The notes beneath the pieces are model-generated. The model was not told the DNA's origin. It worked only from the letters and a program-made list of their open reading frames with translations, and ran no database searches. From Tolypeutes matacus (Eukaryota; Chordata; Mammalia; Cingulata; Chlamyphoridae): 64,000 nucleotides of DNA. Of this stretch, positions 45,525-56,230 are shown piece by piece (within the stretch, counting starts at the first letter, position 1; the number at the start of each line of letters is the position of its first letter). A program made the position numbers and the translations under genes. The stretch lies in assembly GCA_026826555.1 (NCBI GenBank), contig JAKSZT010054324.1, positions 3,618,835 to 3,682,834 on the forward strand, read 5' to 3'.

Positions 45525-46620
45525 CACTTTCTGAGAGCTTCCCAATGTTAGTGCCAAACCAGTGCTTCCTGCAGCACAGTGGGAATGAGAAGAAAATAAG
45601 GACACAATATCAGGTGCTTCAAATTTATTTCTAAATTTATCCCATCTAAAGGACTGTCATTTATTCTGAGAGTATGCCTTTCCTGAGTTTTTGGGGGGTG
45701 TTTTTTTTGTTTTTGTTTTTGTTTTTTTTTTGGTGTTAGAAATGCCCTTTCTCTAATAAAACAATACTGAGAGCTGGTGAGTCCTTTGCTCTGAAAATAA
45801 AGATAGACAACTTTATGTTGATGCCCCCATCCAATTTTTAAAAATTTTGCAAGGTTTTGAACCCCAGAATTCTAGTACTGCCGTGTTAAACTATTTTTGT
45901 TTCCTCAAAATATATACCGATGTTTTCAAAGCCCCCATTCACACTCTATTACACTCCTTCTAACGTTTGGGCCTCGTATGTGGTTATGGCCTCTGTTTCT
46001 CATTAGGCCATATGATATAGCTAGATATGATAAAGAAATGTTTCCTTGCTCAGATTTCTTCAAAAAAAAAAAAAAAAAGTTTCCAAATAAGAATTTGGAG
46101 AAATTTATTCCTGAATTTGAATTAGCCAGCTACTCATCTGAGGGTAATATGTTCAGAAACCCTCAAATGAAGGCATTGACTCTGATATGAAACAAAATTT
46201 CCTCTGCATTGAGAATTTTGTATACTTTCCATAGAGGCATGGCATCTTGTCAAGCTCCATTTGTGAATTATATGAGGCATCTATATCCATTTCTGGTCAA
46301 AATATTGTAGCAGAACCATCTGACTTGCTTTAAGTACTTCCTTCTAAAATCAATTTAAGTAAAATTAATCTTAAAAAGCCATTCCCTAAATTTGAAATCA
46401 CATTTCAGCTTAAATAAACATCATATCTCCAGGCTGAATCCTGGGCCCATAGGGAAAGTCTCAGTCTTATCTCTGATATCACATTCAGTTGCCATGGAAG
46501 TGAGGGATGGGGGTAAATTCTTTAGTGCAAATCAACTGAGAATTATTTCTGTTTCTTTGGGTCACGCTCAGACAGGGTATTTAAATGTAAAACACTTACT
46601 TTAACGAAAATACTTTAATT
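45525..46620. other. unrecognised sequence with homopolymer runs
   Basis: T/G runs at 45,700-45,730 and an A17 run at about 46,061-46,078. No family was recognised. Confidence 0.45.
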
Positions 46621-46624
46621 TCTA

Positions 46625-46788
46625 CCGGTGGTTTCCAAATGTTTTCTGCCATCACATTTTTCACATGAACAACATACTTCCTTCCAACAATAACATACCT
46701 CATTACAGGGAGGGTTTGTTGACCCAGGAGAGTGAATCAAATTGTCTGGGCCACAAAAGTATAACTTGAAACCCCTAACCCCTCCTTT
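46625..46788. repeat. possible hAT-type MER remnant
   Basis: The left end 'ggtggtttccaaatg' and right end 'acttgaaacccctaac' are imperfectly inverted, as in hAT-Charlie elements. The interior was not recognised. Confidence 0.35.
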
Positions 46789-46789
46789 A

Positions 46790-47145
46790 AGCACTGCCTG
46801 CCCTCCACCCCCCCTTACCTAACCGTTTTTTATGTGACTAAACCTTACAGAGATCAGATATGCTACCAAAAATCAAAGAAGGAAGATTATCCTTAAAGAA
46901 TTTGCTGAGGTGAGAGGCAGCATTGCCTCTGAATAGAATTGCCTCAGCCAAACACCATCCTGTGAATTTAGCGCATTGTTACCAAAGTTCTCCTCCTCCC
47001 TGCTCAGACCTCTTTTAAGAAAGGAGTAGATGTTAGTGAAGGGTTCATGCCTTTGTTTCCTCACTTCTTTGCCTGACTTAGCTCATACCCAGGGCCCCCA
47101 AGAGCTGTGAGAGGTGCTCCTCGGTTCGTTTCCCACTGCTGAGAT
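46790..47145. other. unrecognised sequence
   Basis: Nothing recognisable. Confidence 0.4.
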
Positions 47146-47147
47146 CT

Positions 47148-47217
47148 ATCATATATATATATGTGTGTATATATATATATATACACATATATATATATAT
47201 ATATATTTTTTTTTTTT
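47148..47217. repeat. (AT)n palindromic microsatellite with T run
   Basis: (at)n tracts around 'gtgtgtat' and 'tacacat' give a strongly self-complementary block of about 60 bp ending in T10. It could form a cruciform. Confidence 0.95.
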
Positions 47218-47221
47218 ATGG

Positions 47222-47465
47222 TGGTAGAAGGATTCAGTGATGAGTTCAGGTTCTGCAATCAGCCCATTCCGGCTTCAGATCCTCCCTTTGCCATTTACCC
47301 TCTGTGCCAATGTGGGCAAACAACATTAACTTACGACTCCGTTTTTCATCTATAAGTGGGAATAATAATTGTATCTTCCACATAGGGTTCATGTGATCCG
47401 ACACGCTTGCAAACTGTTAGCAGTGTCTGATACATAACTATCAGCAATTAAATTATTGTTATAAT
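47222..47465 (+). repeat. MIR
   Basis: 'cctttgccatttaccctctg', 'gtgggcaaacaacattaact', 'aagtgggaataataattgta' and 'catagggttcatgtgatccg' in MIR order. Confidence 0.8.
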
Positions 47466-48141
47466 ATATTTAAGAAATCGATGTATCCATCTCTTCTGTT
47501 GCAAGTAAAAACTTGTTTTAAGCATATTTTTAGAGTGCAGTGTTGTGAAAAATTCTGAGGCCATATCCAGGCTTTAGGGAGAAAAACTGTGGAGATGAAG
47601 TTAGCTTTGTTTGCCTCAGTCAAGGAGTAGAAGTGGGGACATGTAAGCCATGTATTTTCTTTTCCATCACTAGAGTGGAAGTGCCTGGTAATAATCCCTC
47701 CGTGCCCTTAGTTTATTGATCATCTGTTCTGTTCCGAGCCCTGTAGTGCTTGGCCCCTGGCCTCATAGAGCTTGCTGACTACTGGAGGAGCCAGATAATG
47801 ACAAGTAAGCCAGAAAATAAGGATCAGTTACAATTAGTGATGGGAAACGCTGAGAAGAAAACCACCTTTGTAGCCACAGAGAATTAAAGGGAGGGAGGGA
47901 AATCTACAGTAGAAAGAATAGTCAGAGGAGGCCTCTTGAGCTAAGTCCTGAAGCGTGAGATGTGTTTGATGGGAAATGTGTTCCAGGCAGCAAGGACAAC
48001 CTATGTAAGGACCTGAAGCAGAAAAGATCTTGGCATGTTCAAAGAATTGAAAAGAAGCCCATTAGGCTGGAGTGTAATGGGCAAGGGGGGGACAGAGCAA
48101 GATGAAGTCGCAGAGGTTGGCATGAGCCAGGTGACATAAAG

Positions 48142-48794
48142 CAGTGGTTCTCAATCTGCAGCATGCATCATAATTACCTGAAGGGTCTGTTTTTATTTAT
48201 TTATTTATTTCTCCCCACCTCCTTGTTGTTTGCCCTTGCTGTGTCTGTCTTCCTTGTTTCCTTAGGAGGCACCAGGAGCCGAACCCAGGACCTCTGATGT
48301 GGAAGGGAGGTGCCTAATCACTTGAGCCACCTCTGCTCCCTGCTTTGTTATGTTTCTCATTATGTTTTTCCTCGTTATGTCATCTTGTTGCATCAGCTCG
48401 CCATGCCTGCCAGTCGCATCTGCTTGCTGTCTTCTCTAGGAGGCACCGGGAACCTCTGCTCCCTGCTTTGTTGTGTCTTTCATTGTGTTTTTCTTTTGTA
48501 TCTCTTATTGCATCATCTTGTTGTGTCAGCTCACTGCACCTGCCTGTCGCACCAGTTCCCAGTCTTCTTTAGGAGGCACCGGGATCTGAACCAGCAACCT
48601 CCCATGTGGTAGGTGGAAGCCCAGTTGCCTTAGCCACATCCGCTTCCCTGAAGGGTTTGTTAAAACGCAGATTGCTGGCCCCCATGCCTTGTTTCTGGTT
48701 CAGTAGATCTGAGGTGTGGCCTGAGAATTTGCATTTCTAACAAGTTCCAGGTTATGCTGCTGGTGCAGGTCTGGGGACCCCTCCTTGAGAACCT
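48142..48794 (+). repeat. MER5A (hAT-Charlie), split by a SINE
   Basis: The left end is 'cagtggttctcaatctgcag' and 'catcataattacctgaaggg'. After the SINE it continues 'tttgttaaaacgcagattgc', 'gaatttgcatttctaacaag' and ends 'ccttgagaacctg'. This is a textbook MER5A order. Confidence 0.9.
48191..48646 (-). mobile_element. DAS-type SINE, trimer-like, inside MER5A
   Basis: Sense order: a head unit (about 48,570-48,646; gggaagcggatgtggctaag), a linker with 'aagatgatgcaataagag', a middle unit reduced to 'gggagcagaggttcccggtg' with its tRNA body deleted, a second linker with 'aagatgacataac', a full third unit (about 48,265-48,345; 'gaggtggctcaagtgattag') and a (taaa)n tail. The flanks 'cctgaagggtctgt' (48,177-48,190) and 'cctgaagggtttgt' (48,647-48,660) differ at one base. 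Confidence 0.9.
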
Positions 48795-49546
48795 GTAAGT
48801 GTAAGCCATTTTCAGGCCTTGGTAAGGAGGTTTTCATTTTATTTGAAGCATTAGTGAGAAACCATCAAAGGATGTCAAGAGTGATGGCCTTTAATTACTT
48901 TTTTTTAAAGACTACTCAAGCCATTGTATGGAGACTTAATTAGAAAGTGTCATGAATAAAAGTGGAGAAGCCGTTTAGGATGTTATTCACAGTGGTAAGG
49001 TGAGAGATGAAGATGACCTTGGCTAGGACAGTGGCAGTAGAGGAGAGGGATCATTCAAGATGGATTAAGGAGGTGGCAGCAGTAGGACCTGCCTGTGGAT
49101 TAAATGGGATGGGTGAGGGAAAAAGAGGAAGTGGAGGATATCGAGAGGTGTGCTGAAAAGAATTAATTGGACAGGTTAAATTTGAAGAACTATCTATTTT
49201 TGTCTCCAAAGGCTCAGAACCTAGCATGTATTCATGCTTGAATGAGTAAACTAAAACTACTGAAGACGATAGAAGCCCAGTCAGTGCTAAAATGAAAACT
49301 ATACAGGTACTTGGAGATCAAGCCAGAACCTCTGTGTTCCTTTTTCAGGAACTGGGGATGCTCTGTAATAAATTGCTACTGCACTGCATAAATAACATCC
49401 CATGTAAGAAATTTTAGAAGTAGGTCAGGCACCCTTGGAAACTAGATGAGCTCTTTTGTAGCTGGAGGTTAACAACACAACATTCAACCTGAAATGGAAG
49501 CTTCTCTGGGACTGGGGTACTTTTACACCTGATGTTTACCCTAAGG

Positions 49547-49768
49547 CAGAGTTTCTCAATCTTAGAGCTACTGACATTTGAGCAAGAAAATCCTGTGTTG
49601 TGGGGAGCTGTCTTGTACACTGTAAGATATTTAGCAGCAATTCAAGCCTCTACCCATATAGCAACCTCCTACCCCCCAAGTTGTGACAACCAAAAATGAA
49701 AATGTCTCCAGTGTTGCCAGTTGTCCCCAGAGGGGGGATCAAAATCACCACCAGTGGAAAGCTACTGC
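49547..49768 (+). repeat. MER20 (hAT-Charlie)
   Basis: 'cagagtttctcaatcttaga', 'gttgtggggagctgtcttgt', 'gtaagatatttagcagcaat', 'caagttgtgacaaccaaaaa' and 'tcaaaatcaccaccagtgga'. Near full length. Confidence 0.9.
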
Positions 49769-50064
49769 CTTGAGAGACCACTTCACTGGTGAACTGCCTT
49801 GGCATGCCCCTTCTACAAACGCTCTACCCTGTTCAGTGTCCTGCTTCCATGCCAGCCTCTTAGAGCCTATACTCCTAGTCTTTGAAGGTGACTTTCCACG
49901 AATCTGAAGTGCTCATCCAGGTCAGTGGTTAGGTAAATACTATAAGGACCTTCTGGAGATGGTGTGTCTGGCCTTAAAATGTTCCCATTAATGTTGCTGA
50001 TTCAGGGGATTTTAGGGCAGAATGGAGGAGGAGGAATTTACCAGGAGAATCTGATGGTGGTGGT

Positions 50065-50300
50065 AGTAATAATAGTAACAAACACTTACATAGCAATGTG
50101 TCATACACAGTTCTAAATACTTCACGAGTTAACTCGCTTGATCCTCACAGCAGCACTGTGATTTTGGTATTGTTACTGTCTTCCCCATTTTACAGATAAG
50201 GAAACTGATGCTCAATGACTTACCCAAGGTCACACAGCTAGTGTGGAGCTGAGCCCAGACCCCTGAATTCAAACTCTTAACTTTACTATGTTTCCAAGGT
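50065..50300 (-). repeat. MIR, well preserved
   Basis: 'cttgatcctcacagcagcac', 'cccattttacagataaggaa', 'cccaaggtcacacagctagt' and 'gagctgagcccagacccctg', nearly the complete reverse MIR. Confidence 0.95.
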
Positions 50301-51325
50301 TGTGGGGCATTGTATGAGAGAGAATATGGGGTGGGGAGATGGGTATAAAACGATCTGCCTGTGAAGATTCATCACCTTTAATCCTTAATCACACTTCTAA
50401 ATTTGCAAAGACCCTTCAGGAGAAAATTCCCATAGCCTAAAGTATTTTGGAAAGTGTGGTTCCCACTGATGATAAATATTTTAAGTAAACAATTATTCAT
50501 TGGTTCAGCCATCCACTGGCCTTTCATCCCGCTTAAAGAAGGTATCTAATTTAAATTTTCTTAGCATATACACAGGTAGGCCACAGATTTCATTACATCA
50601 CAGTGATTCATTTTCATGGATTTGTAACTTTAATTTTACTCTCCAGAAGCAACTCTTCTGGAGAAGCAACTTGCTGCTATTTACAGATTACCTGGAGAAG
50701 CCATTAGGAATATTTCCATTACTGTGGCAACTCAGGCCGCTGTGGAAATTACAGGTATGCTGAGTTTACATGATTTAGTAGGGCTCACACAATTCCCCAC
50801 AACTCCTCCAGGATCAGGAAGGTTGCAGAGGGAAATGTGCTTGGATGACGGATATAACACGAGCATGAAGTGGCACTTTGATTGCTGCCCTGGGTCCTGG
50901 AAAGATAAGCTCATTTAGTTTTCCTTCAAAAGGTGTTCTGAAATGCACTTCCCAGAGCTAGTGAAATATCAGCAGATCTCAGGTCGACTGGGCCTTAAAG
51001 GCCATCGAGAATGCGATAACAATTGGTACAGGGTATAGCTGACCCTGTTTGTGGTACATTTATAGATTTTGAAATTCCTTTGAAAAGAGCTTCCATCTGG
51101 TGAGTTTCTCTATAGAGAGAAGTTTCTTGCATTTATGCAAAGTAGCATCCAAAACAATTCTTCATGCTGTTTTTGAGAAGACAGAAAATTGCCGCCAACA
51201 AAACAGTTCCTTCAGTCTGCTTTAATTTTCATTGTGACGAGCATTGTTTCCAGATCATCAAATGGGTTATTGCTTTTCCTGGACATTTTCTTTGGCTTTG
51301 TTAGATTGTTCCTCTCAGATGGGCC
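50301..51325. other. unrecognised sequence
   Basis: No repeat or domain was recognised. Confidence 0.45.
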
Positions 51326-51329
51326 GATA

Positions 51330-51550
51330 ATAATGATAATAATAAGATGACTGGCATATATCAGGCACTAATCAAGTGCTTATCACTTTACATGGTTAAC
51401 TTAAGCCCTGAGAGAGAAAAATCACTGATTCCTGATTTAAGATGAGAAAACACAGGTTTAAAGAGAGGAGTCACCTGCTCCAGGTCACAAGTGGGGACTT
51501 GAACCTTGGACTGTCTGATTCTTGGCCTCCCGATGCCTTTTACGTGCCGC
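51330..51550 (-). repeat. MIR
   Basis: 'catatatcaggcactaatca', 'ttaagatgagaaaacacagg' and 'ctgctccaggtcacaagtgg' in reverse MIR order. Confidence 0.8.
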
Positions 51551-52280
51551 CTCCTGCTATGATCACAAGTCAGTGGGAACACAGCAGCCGGATGGGTTGT
51601 CCGTGAGCAGCTTGTGCGTGTCTGCACAGCAAAACAGGTGTCCAGACTCGAGGCTGAACAACCAACTCCCTAGACATGTCTGAGGGGAAAGTGTCAGAAC
51701 CTTCATCACTCCCTGGGCACCAGCCCCAGAGGCAGCTTCTCTAAAATGGTCGGCACGAGAAGTGTCCAAACCTCAAGGTGCCCCGGGGCTTATCCCAGCA
51801 GCTGCCACAGCAAACTGGCAGAGGCAGCAAGTATGTGCTTGAGGCAGTGCCAGGCCCGGCCTGTGCTAGTGCTCTCTCAAAAGCACTCAGCAGACAATTA
51901 ACTGTTGGTGTGTTTCCTCTGCCAGAACCCATTAGGGCCATCAGTATTGACATCAGTCTTTGCATGCTTAGTGAGAGTCGTGTTCCCAGTCCAGTCCTGC
52001 AGAAGGTACCTCCAGAAATTTCTGAGAGCTCTTCAAACATCAATAAAGTAAGTCTCCCAACAGCTCTCCCTGGAAGGAAGCGTGGAGAACCGATCAAAGC
52101 AGAGCTGCCCCAGTGGGTGGGAGGAGGATGCGTGGGAGAGAGGGCAGGTGAGGGAGGAGAACCCCCACTCTCAGCCTCTTAGCATCCCCACTCCCTGCAC
52201 AAAGGCCTCCTGAGGCACCTTTGTAAAACCTGCAGAATACCGTTTCAAGACAGCTGATGGGTCCTGTTCTGCTTCCTTCG
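51551..52280. other. unrecognised, moderately GC-rich sequence
   Basis: Opposed ORFs of 134 (+, 51,778-52,182) and 118 codons (-, 51,741-52,097) lie in the same stretch. Neither shows a domain. Simultaneous opening on both strands argues for composition rather than coding. Confidence 0.4.
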
Positions 52281-52284
52281 TTAT

Positions 52285-52370
52285 TTTATTTGTCACTGTA
52301 TCTTGTGGTGCCTAGCCCAAGGCTTGACAAAAATGCTCAGTACATTTTGATGGAGTTGAAATGAGTTGGG
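52285..52370 (+). repeat. L2 3' tail
   Basis: 'atttgtcactgtatcttgtg', 'tgcctagcccaaggcttgac' and 'tgctcagtacattttgatgg' correspond to the L2 terminus. Confidence 0.55.
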
Positions 52371-53325
52371 TGAAAAATAAGCACTGGTCTTTTGCACGCC
52401 ACACTTCTCTTTTTAAAACTTTATGTGACTGTAAGAGTGCAGGAGAATATGTTAAACCCCACAGGGGAACTCAGCTAGAAAACATCATCAGGGAAACATA
52501 TTCCAAAAATCCTCATTTCCCCCTTCTCATTGCCTTTCTCTCCTGCTTCCTGCCTTGTGGCAGGTCTGTGTAGCAGCAATTAAACCGTTTTGACATGATG
52601 TTAATTTGCAAGGCAAGGTGCCAATCCCGTCCCTTACTTGTCCCCAAATGCTCATCGTGCTTCCTCTTGATAGGGACTGCCTCATCAACCTAGGTGTCTT
52701 GTGAGACGTGATCCTGGCAGAGTGGCTGGAGGTGAGGACTGCGGGCAAAGGATCTGACTCACTATCTTGCCCCCACAGAAGCTCACCTGTTCCAGGGCAG
52801 GCTAGAGCCACGTGGCCAGAAGGACTCCAAGGAGCACTTTCAGAAGCCACTTACTGGAGGAACCAGAGGGCTGTGCGTGGAGGCTGTTTGGCAAGCCTGG
52901 GGGGCTTTTCTGTCAGACATGCAGACATGCCAGGGAAATGCTCGAGAGAGTTGATGGAGAGAGCGTTGCTGTGGGCGCGTTCCAACCCTAAATCACACTC
53001 AGTTCTTCTTTTCTGGTGCCGGATAAGAGCCGCTGCAAACAGTCATTTTAGTAAGCGTGATTTTACCTGCCGAACGGCCAGATTTTTTCTTTTTTTCCAT
53101 CAGTCCAACGAAGTGTGTGCCAGCTGATTGCCGAGATGAATGGACTGAGATGGTGTGGACTCGGGAGCTCTGGAATATCTGGAACTAGCCGCTCCATGCC
53201 TGCAGAGGCCAGCTGCTGGTCTGTTCCTCAGCTTCAGGCAGGTGTGCACACAAACTGCCCATGACAAAGGAAGGTAGTTTGTTTCTCTGTTTATAGATTT
53301 TTAAAAGTTGGTGAATTTAACTTTT
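52371..53325. other. unique sequence with a CpG-retaining patch and a possible exon
   Basis: No repeat was recognised. From 52,921 to 53,200 I count 13 CpGs at about 50% GC (observed/expected near 0.7), well above the background of this window. A strong-looking acceptor (pyrimidine tract then ccatcag, ending 53,103) and a gcag|gtgtgc donor (at 53,242) bound 138 bp with one open frame. I do not recognise the product. Confidence 0.3.
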
Positions 53326-53329
53326 AACT

Positions 53330-53460
53330 AGTCCCTGTCCCACCATTCACCAGCTGTATGGTTTTTACCACATCACTTAATTCCACTGACATTTAGCTTT
53401 ACCTGTAAATTTAAAAAATGAATGCAAAAGACATAATGCCTGGCCTAGTAGGTTTTGTAG
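53330..53460 (+). repeat. MIR fragment
   Basis: 'ccattcaccagctgtatggt', 'catcacttaattccactgac' and 'acataatgcctggcctagta'. Confidence 0.6.
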
Positions 53461-53494
53461 TGTGTTGTATTTTAAGAAATGGGACAGCTCCTTA

Positions 53495-53614
53495 TTTTGG
53501 AGGCAGAGACTTAGGCATCTAATCTTGGCTCCACCTCTTACTGGATGAACTTTCTCACCAGGAAACAGGATTAGTAATCCCTTGCAGGGCCATCATGAGT
53601 TAATGAGGGCATTT
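53495..53614 (+). repeat. MIR fragment
   Basis: 'cttggctccacctcttactg', 'aggaaacaggattagtaatc' and 'gcagggccatcatgagttaa'. It ends where the hAT element begins. Confidence 0.65.
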
Positions 53615-53888
53615 CAGTATTTCCCAAAGTTTCCTATGATACAGAAAAGAGTTCCGTGGTTAAGTAGGCTTAGGAAACACTGTGCTAAAAGTGAGCCGAT
53701 TTCTTTACTGTAGGATTTCTCAGAGTCCTTACAAAGCTTATATGTACAGCACATTTCCTGGAAAGGGATAAACATCCTTTTCATGAACTCATTGACTGTT
53801 TCCCTAGAGATCCCTGACTAATACAGGTATCCTTTAAATTTTTAAAAAATCAGATTGTCACATTAGATCAAACTTTGGGGAATGCTAG
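53615..53888. repeat. hAT-type non-autonomous DNA element
   Basis: Inverted ends: 'cagtatttcccaaagttt' (53,615-53,632) and 'aactttggggaatgctag' (53,871-53,888). Internal 'agttccgtggttaagtaggc' and 'ggaaacactgtgctaaaa' fit MER-type hAT elements. Confidence 0.6.
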
Positions 53889-54284
53889 ATAATACATGTA
53901 AATTTAACCTCTTGTTAACATAGAGTAGAAGGTAAGGGTAATTTTAGCCATTTCTTAGGTGCCCGCTATATTCTGGATAGGGTGCAGTATAAATAAATAG
54001 CAAATTAAGAATGTGGTCTGCTGGCACCTGAATGGGGAATGCATACATCTTCCAATCACTCTTTAAAAGCATTAGCTCGCTAGATTTACAAAGCTGCTCT
54101 GTTCTGATTTAAAGGGAAAATAATCTGCTTCCAGGAATAGTTATCCCTCTGCACCTACCTCCACTTATAAACAATCTGCTTACCCTTCAAGACTTGACTT
54201 GGGACCCACATACAGCCCATGCCATCCACTCCTTTCACACATTATCCATCCTTCTCTCGTGGAAACTTCATGCATCAGTGTTAT

Positions 54285-54440
54285 TTGTCTAACTGACTTG
54301 GAACCAGGTAATCCTGGGTTTGACTGCCCCGACATCCACTTACTACCCAAGTCATCTTGTATAAATTATTTGTACCTTAGTTTCTCCAACTGCAGGACGT
54401 GGACATTGCCTACTGCATGAAGATTAAAATGAGATGGAGA
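54285..54440 (+). repeat. MIR fragment
   Basis: 'gacttggaaccaggtaatcc', 'tgggtttgactgccccgaca', 'tttgtaccttagtttctcca' in MIR order. It meets an inverted MIR 40 bases later. Confidence 0.7.
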
Positions 54441-54479
54441 GATAGAGAATGAATGCAAATACTAGCAATGAATAGTAAC

Positions 54480-54700
54480 AAGTTCTTCTCTAGCACTCCC
54501 TATGCACAGGGCTGTGTTCTGAGGGCTGCACCATATAAGACTTCATTTCATCCTCACACCAACCCTGAGGGTGGGGTTCTGTTACTCTCCTTGAGGTACA
54601 AAGAGGTTAAGTAACTTGTCCATGACCATGTGCCAGGACGTGAACGTGGGCAGGCCAGGTCCCAGTTCCTGCTCGTAACCACTTCCCCATCCTGCTTCTT
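54480..54700 (-). repeat. MIR
   Basis: 'actccctatgcacagggctg', 'catcctcacaccaaccctga', 'gaggttaagtaacttgtcca' and 'acgtgaacgtgggcaggcca'. It forms an inverted pair with the preceding MIR. Confidence 0.8.
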
Positions 54701-54749
54701 ATATAAAGGGTCTGAATAGTACCTGGCGCATAGTAGGTGCGTATTGATA

Positions 54750-55370
54750 TATATTTTCTCCCCTCTGCATCCCTTCCTCCTGCTCGCTGTTGTCTCTGTG
54801 GCAAATTGTTCTTGTTGATCAATTTATTCCCCACCTCCCTCCAGTGGTACATAACATATGCTTAATAAAGTTTTATTTATTTGATTGTTTTTATGTTTAA
54901 TACATAAAGACAGCATAGCATCAAGTCCCAGAAGTTTGTGATGTTGTGGGGCTTTAACTGGGACTGGGGATAGGGAGGGGTTATTATTCAGGTAATTTCA
55001 CACATCGGAGGGACTGTAGGAAGCACCCCGTTTCTGCCAGTTCTGCTCTGCAGGGAATAACATTACAAGTGGGCCCTGAGTGTGTCCCTCCATCCCTCAT
55101 GGCACACTTGAGGGCCACATCTCACTACAAGTTCACATTTCTCAGGTTGGTATTATGTCTTCGGAGGACAAAAACCAGGGAGTTCTTAGTCTTATCTTCT
55201 CAGCCCAGGCAGGAGTCAAGGAACTATTTGCCTGAGTCAGTCTGGAGATACTTATAATGTGCCTTGATTTATTATGTGGTTTTCTGCCCCTAAGTCATGG
55301 GGCTGGGGTGGAATGGTTTTGATCTTCTGAACAGCACCCACACTTGTCCAGCTCCTGGGTGTGAAGAGTG
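54750..55370. other. unrecognised sequence
   Basis: No repeat was recognised apart from an L2/MIR-like tail at about 54,715-54,750 ('gcgcatagtaggtgcgtatt'). Confidence 0.45.
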
Positions 55371-55375
55371 AATCG

Positions 55376-55602
55376 GGGGAGCGGATGTGGCTCAAGCAGT
55401 TGAGCATCTGCTTCCCACATGGGAGGTCCCAGGTTTGGTCCCAGTGCCTCCTAAAAAACAAAGAACAAATAACAAGCAAACAAACAAAAAAAACCAACTC
55501 AGGGGAGACAATGTAGCTCAGTGGTGGATTACTGGCTTCCCACCTATGAGGTCTGGGGTTCAATCCCCAGCCCCAGTACCTCAAAAAAAAAAAAAAAAAA
55601 AA
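55376..55602 (+). mobile_element. DAS-type SINE, A-B heterodimer
   Basis: The type A unit 'ggggagcggatgtggctcaa' with 'ccaggtttggtcccagtgcc' is followed by a linker of 'aacaagcaaac' words ending 'aaccaactcag', then a type B unit 'acaatgtagctcagtggtgg' with 'ggttcaatccccag' and 'agtacctc' and an A20 tail. 'gagtgaatcgggg' (55,366-55,378) and 'gagtatatcaggg' (55,603-55,615) look like a decayed duplication. Confidence 0.9.
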
Positions 55603-55709
55603 GAGTATATCAGGGCACAAAAAGCTGGGAATGTTTTACTCTACTCAGTGTTTTGTGGGACACCTGGGGCTTTATGCAGAGAATCCCGCGTGGAAAGAGA
55701 ATTGATTTT

Positions 55710-55893
55710 TTTTTTTTTTTTTTAAGATTTTATTTATTTATTCATTTATCCCCCCCTTGCTGCTTGCGCTCGCCGGGTCAGCCAACCACGCCGTGTGGGC
55801 GGGCCTGCCCTCACCAGGAGGCCCCGGGAACCGAACCCAGGGCCCCCCACATGGTAAACGGGAGCCCCACTGATTGAGCCACAGCCGCTTCCC
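55710..55893 (-). mobile_element. DAS-type SINE, type C monomer, young
   Basis: Full length with an intact tRNA-like head, CpG-rich middle and (taaa)n plus A tail. The exact flanking word 'gagaattgatttt' lies at 55,697-55,709 and 55,894-55,906. Overlapping ORFs on both strands are by-products. Confidence 0.95.
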
Positions 55894-56034
55894 GAGAATT
55901 GATTTTGTTTCTGAAGCAATAGGCATCCCACTCAGCTGAGTGTCTTCACTTTTTTTTGCTTCTTTTATTACTCATCACATTTTAAAGCAGTCCAGGAGTT
56001 GACCTGGTACAAAGTAGTGGCAATAATAACAAAA

Positions 56035-56230
56035 AATAACATTTACAGTTCTGGACACTGCACCAAGCTGTCAACACACACAATATCACTTAGTCACCTG
56101 TTTGACCTGATAGGAAGCTGAGGCTCAGAAAGAGGAAATAATTTGCACAAGACCACACAGCTAGAATGAGGGGAGTCAGAAGATGAACCCCAGTTTTTCG
56201 GACTCCAAGGCCCCAGGCTAGAGAATGCCC
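56035..56230 (-). repeat. MIR
   Basis: 'aggaagctgaggctcagaaa', 'gcacaagaccacacagctag', 'gatgaaccccagtttttcgg' and 'actccaaggccccaggctag'. Confidence 0.85.

Larger units (their letters stand above)
47700..49190 (+). repeat. ancient interspersed repeat, unnamed family, interrupted twice
   Basis: The left part (47,700-48,141) has 'tagagcttgctgactactgg', 'gagctaagtcctgaagcgtg', 'gtgttccaggcagcaaggac' and 'aggctggagtgtaatgggca'. The right part (48,795-49,190) has 'ggtaaggaggttttcatttt', 'gagaaaccatcaaaggatgt' and 'ttggctaggacagtggcagt'. A MER5A with its own SINE lies between them. Confidence 0.6.

Noticed and set aside
51741..52182. Opposed ORFs of 134 and 118 codons
   Set aside because: Both strands are open together, pointing to base composition. 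No domain was recognised.
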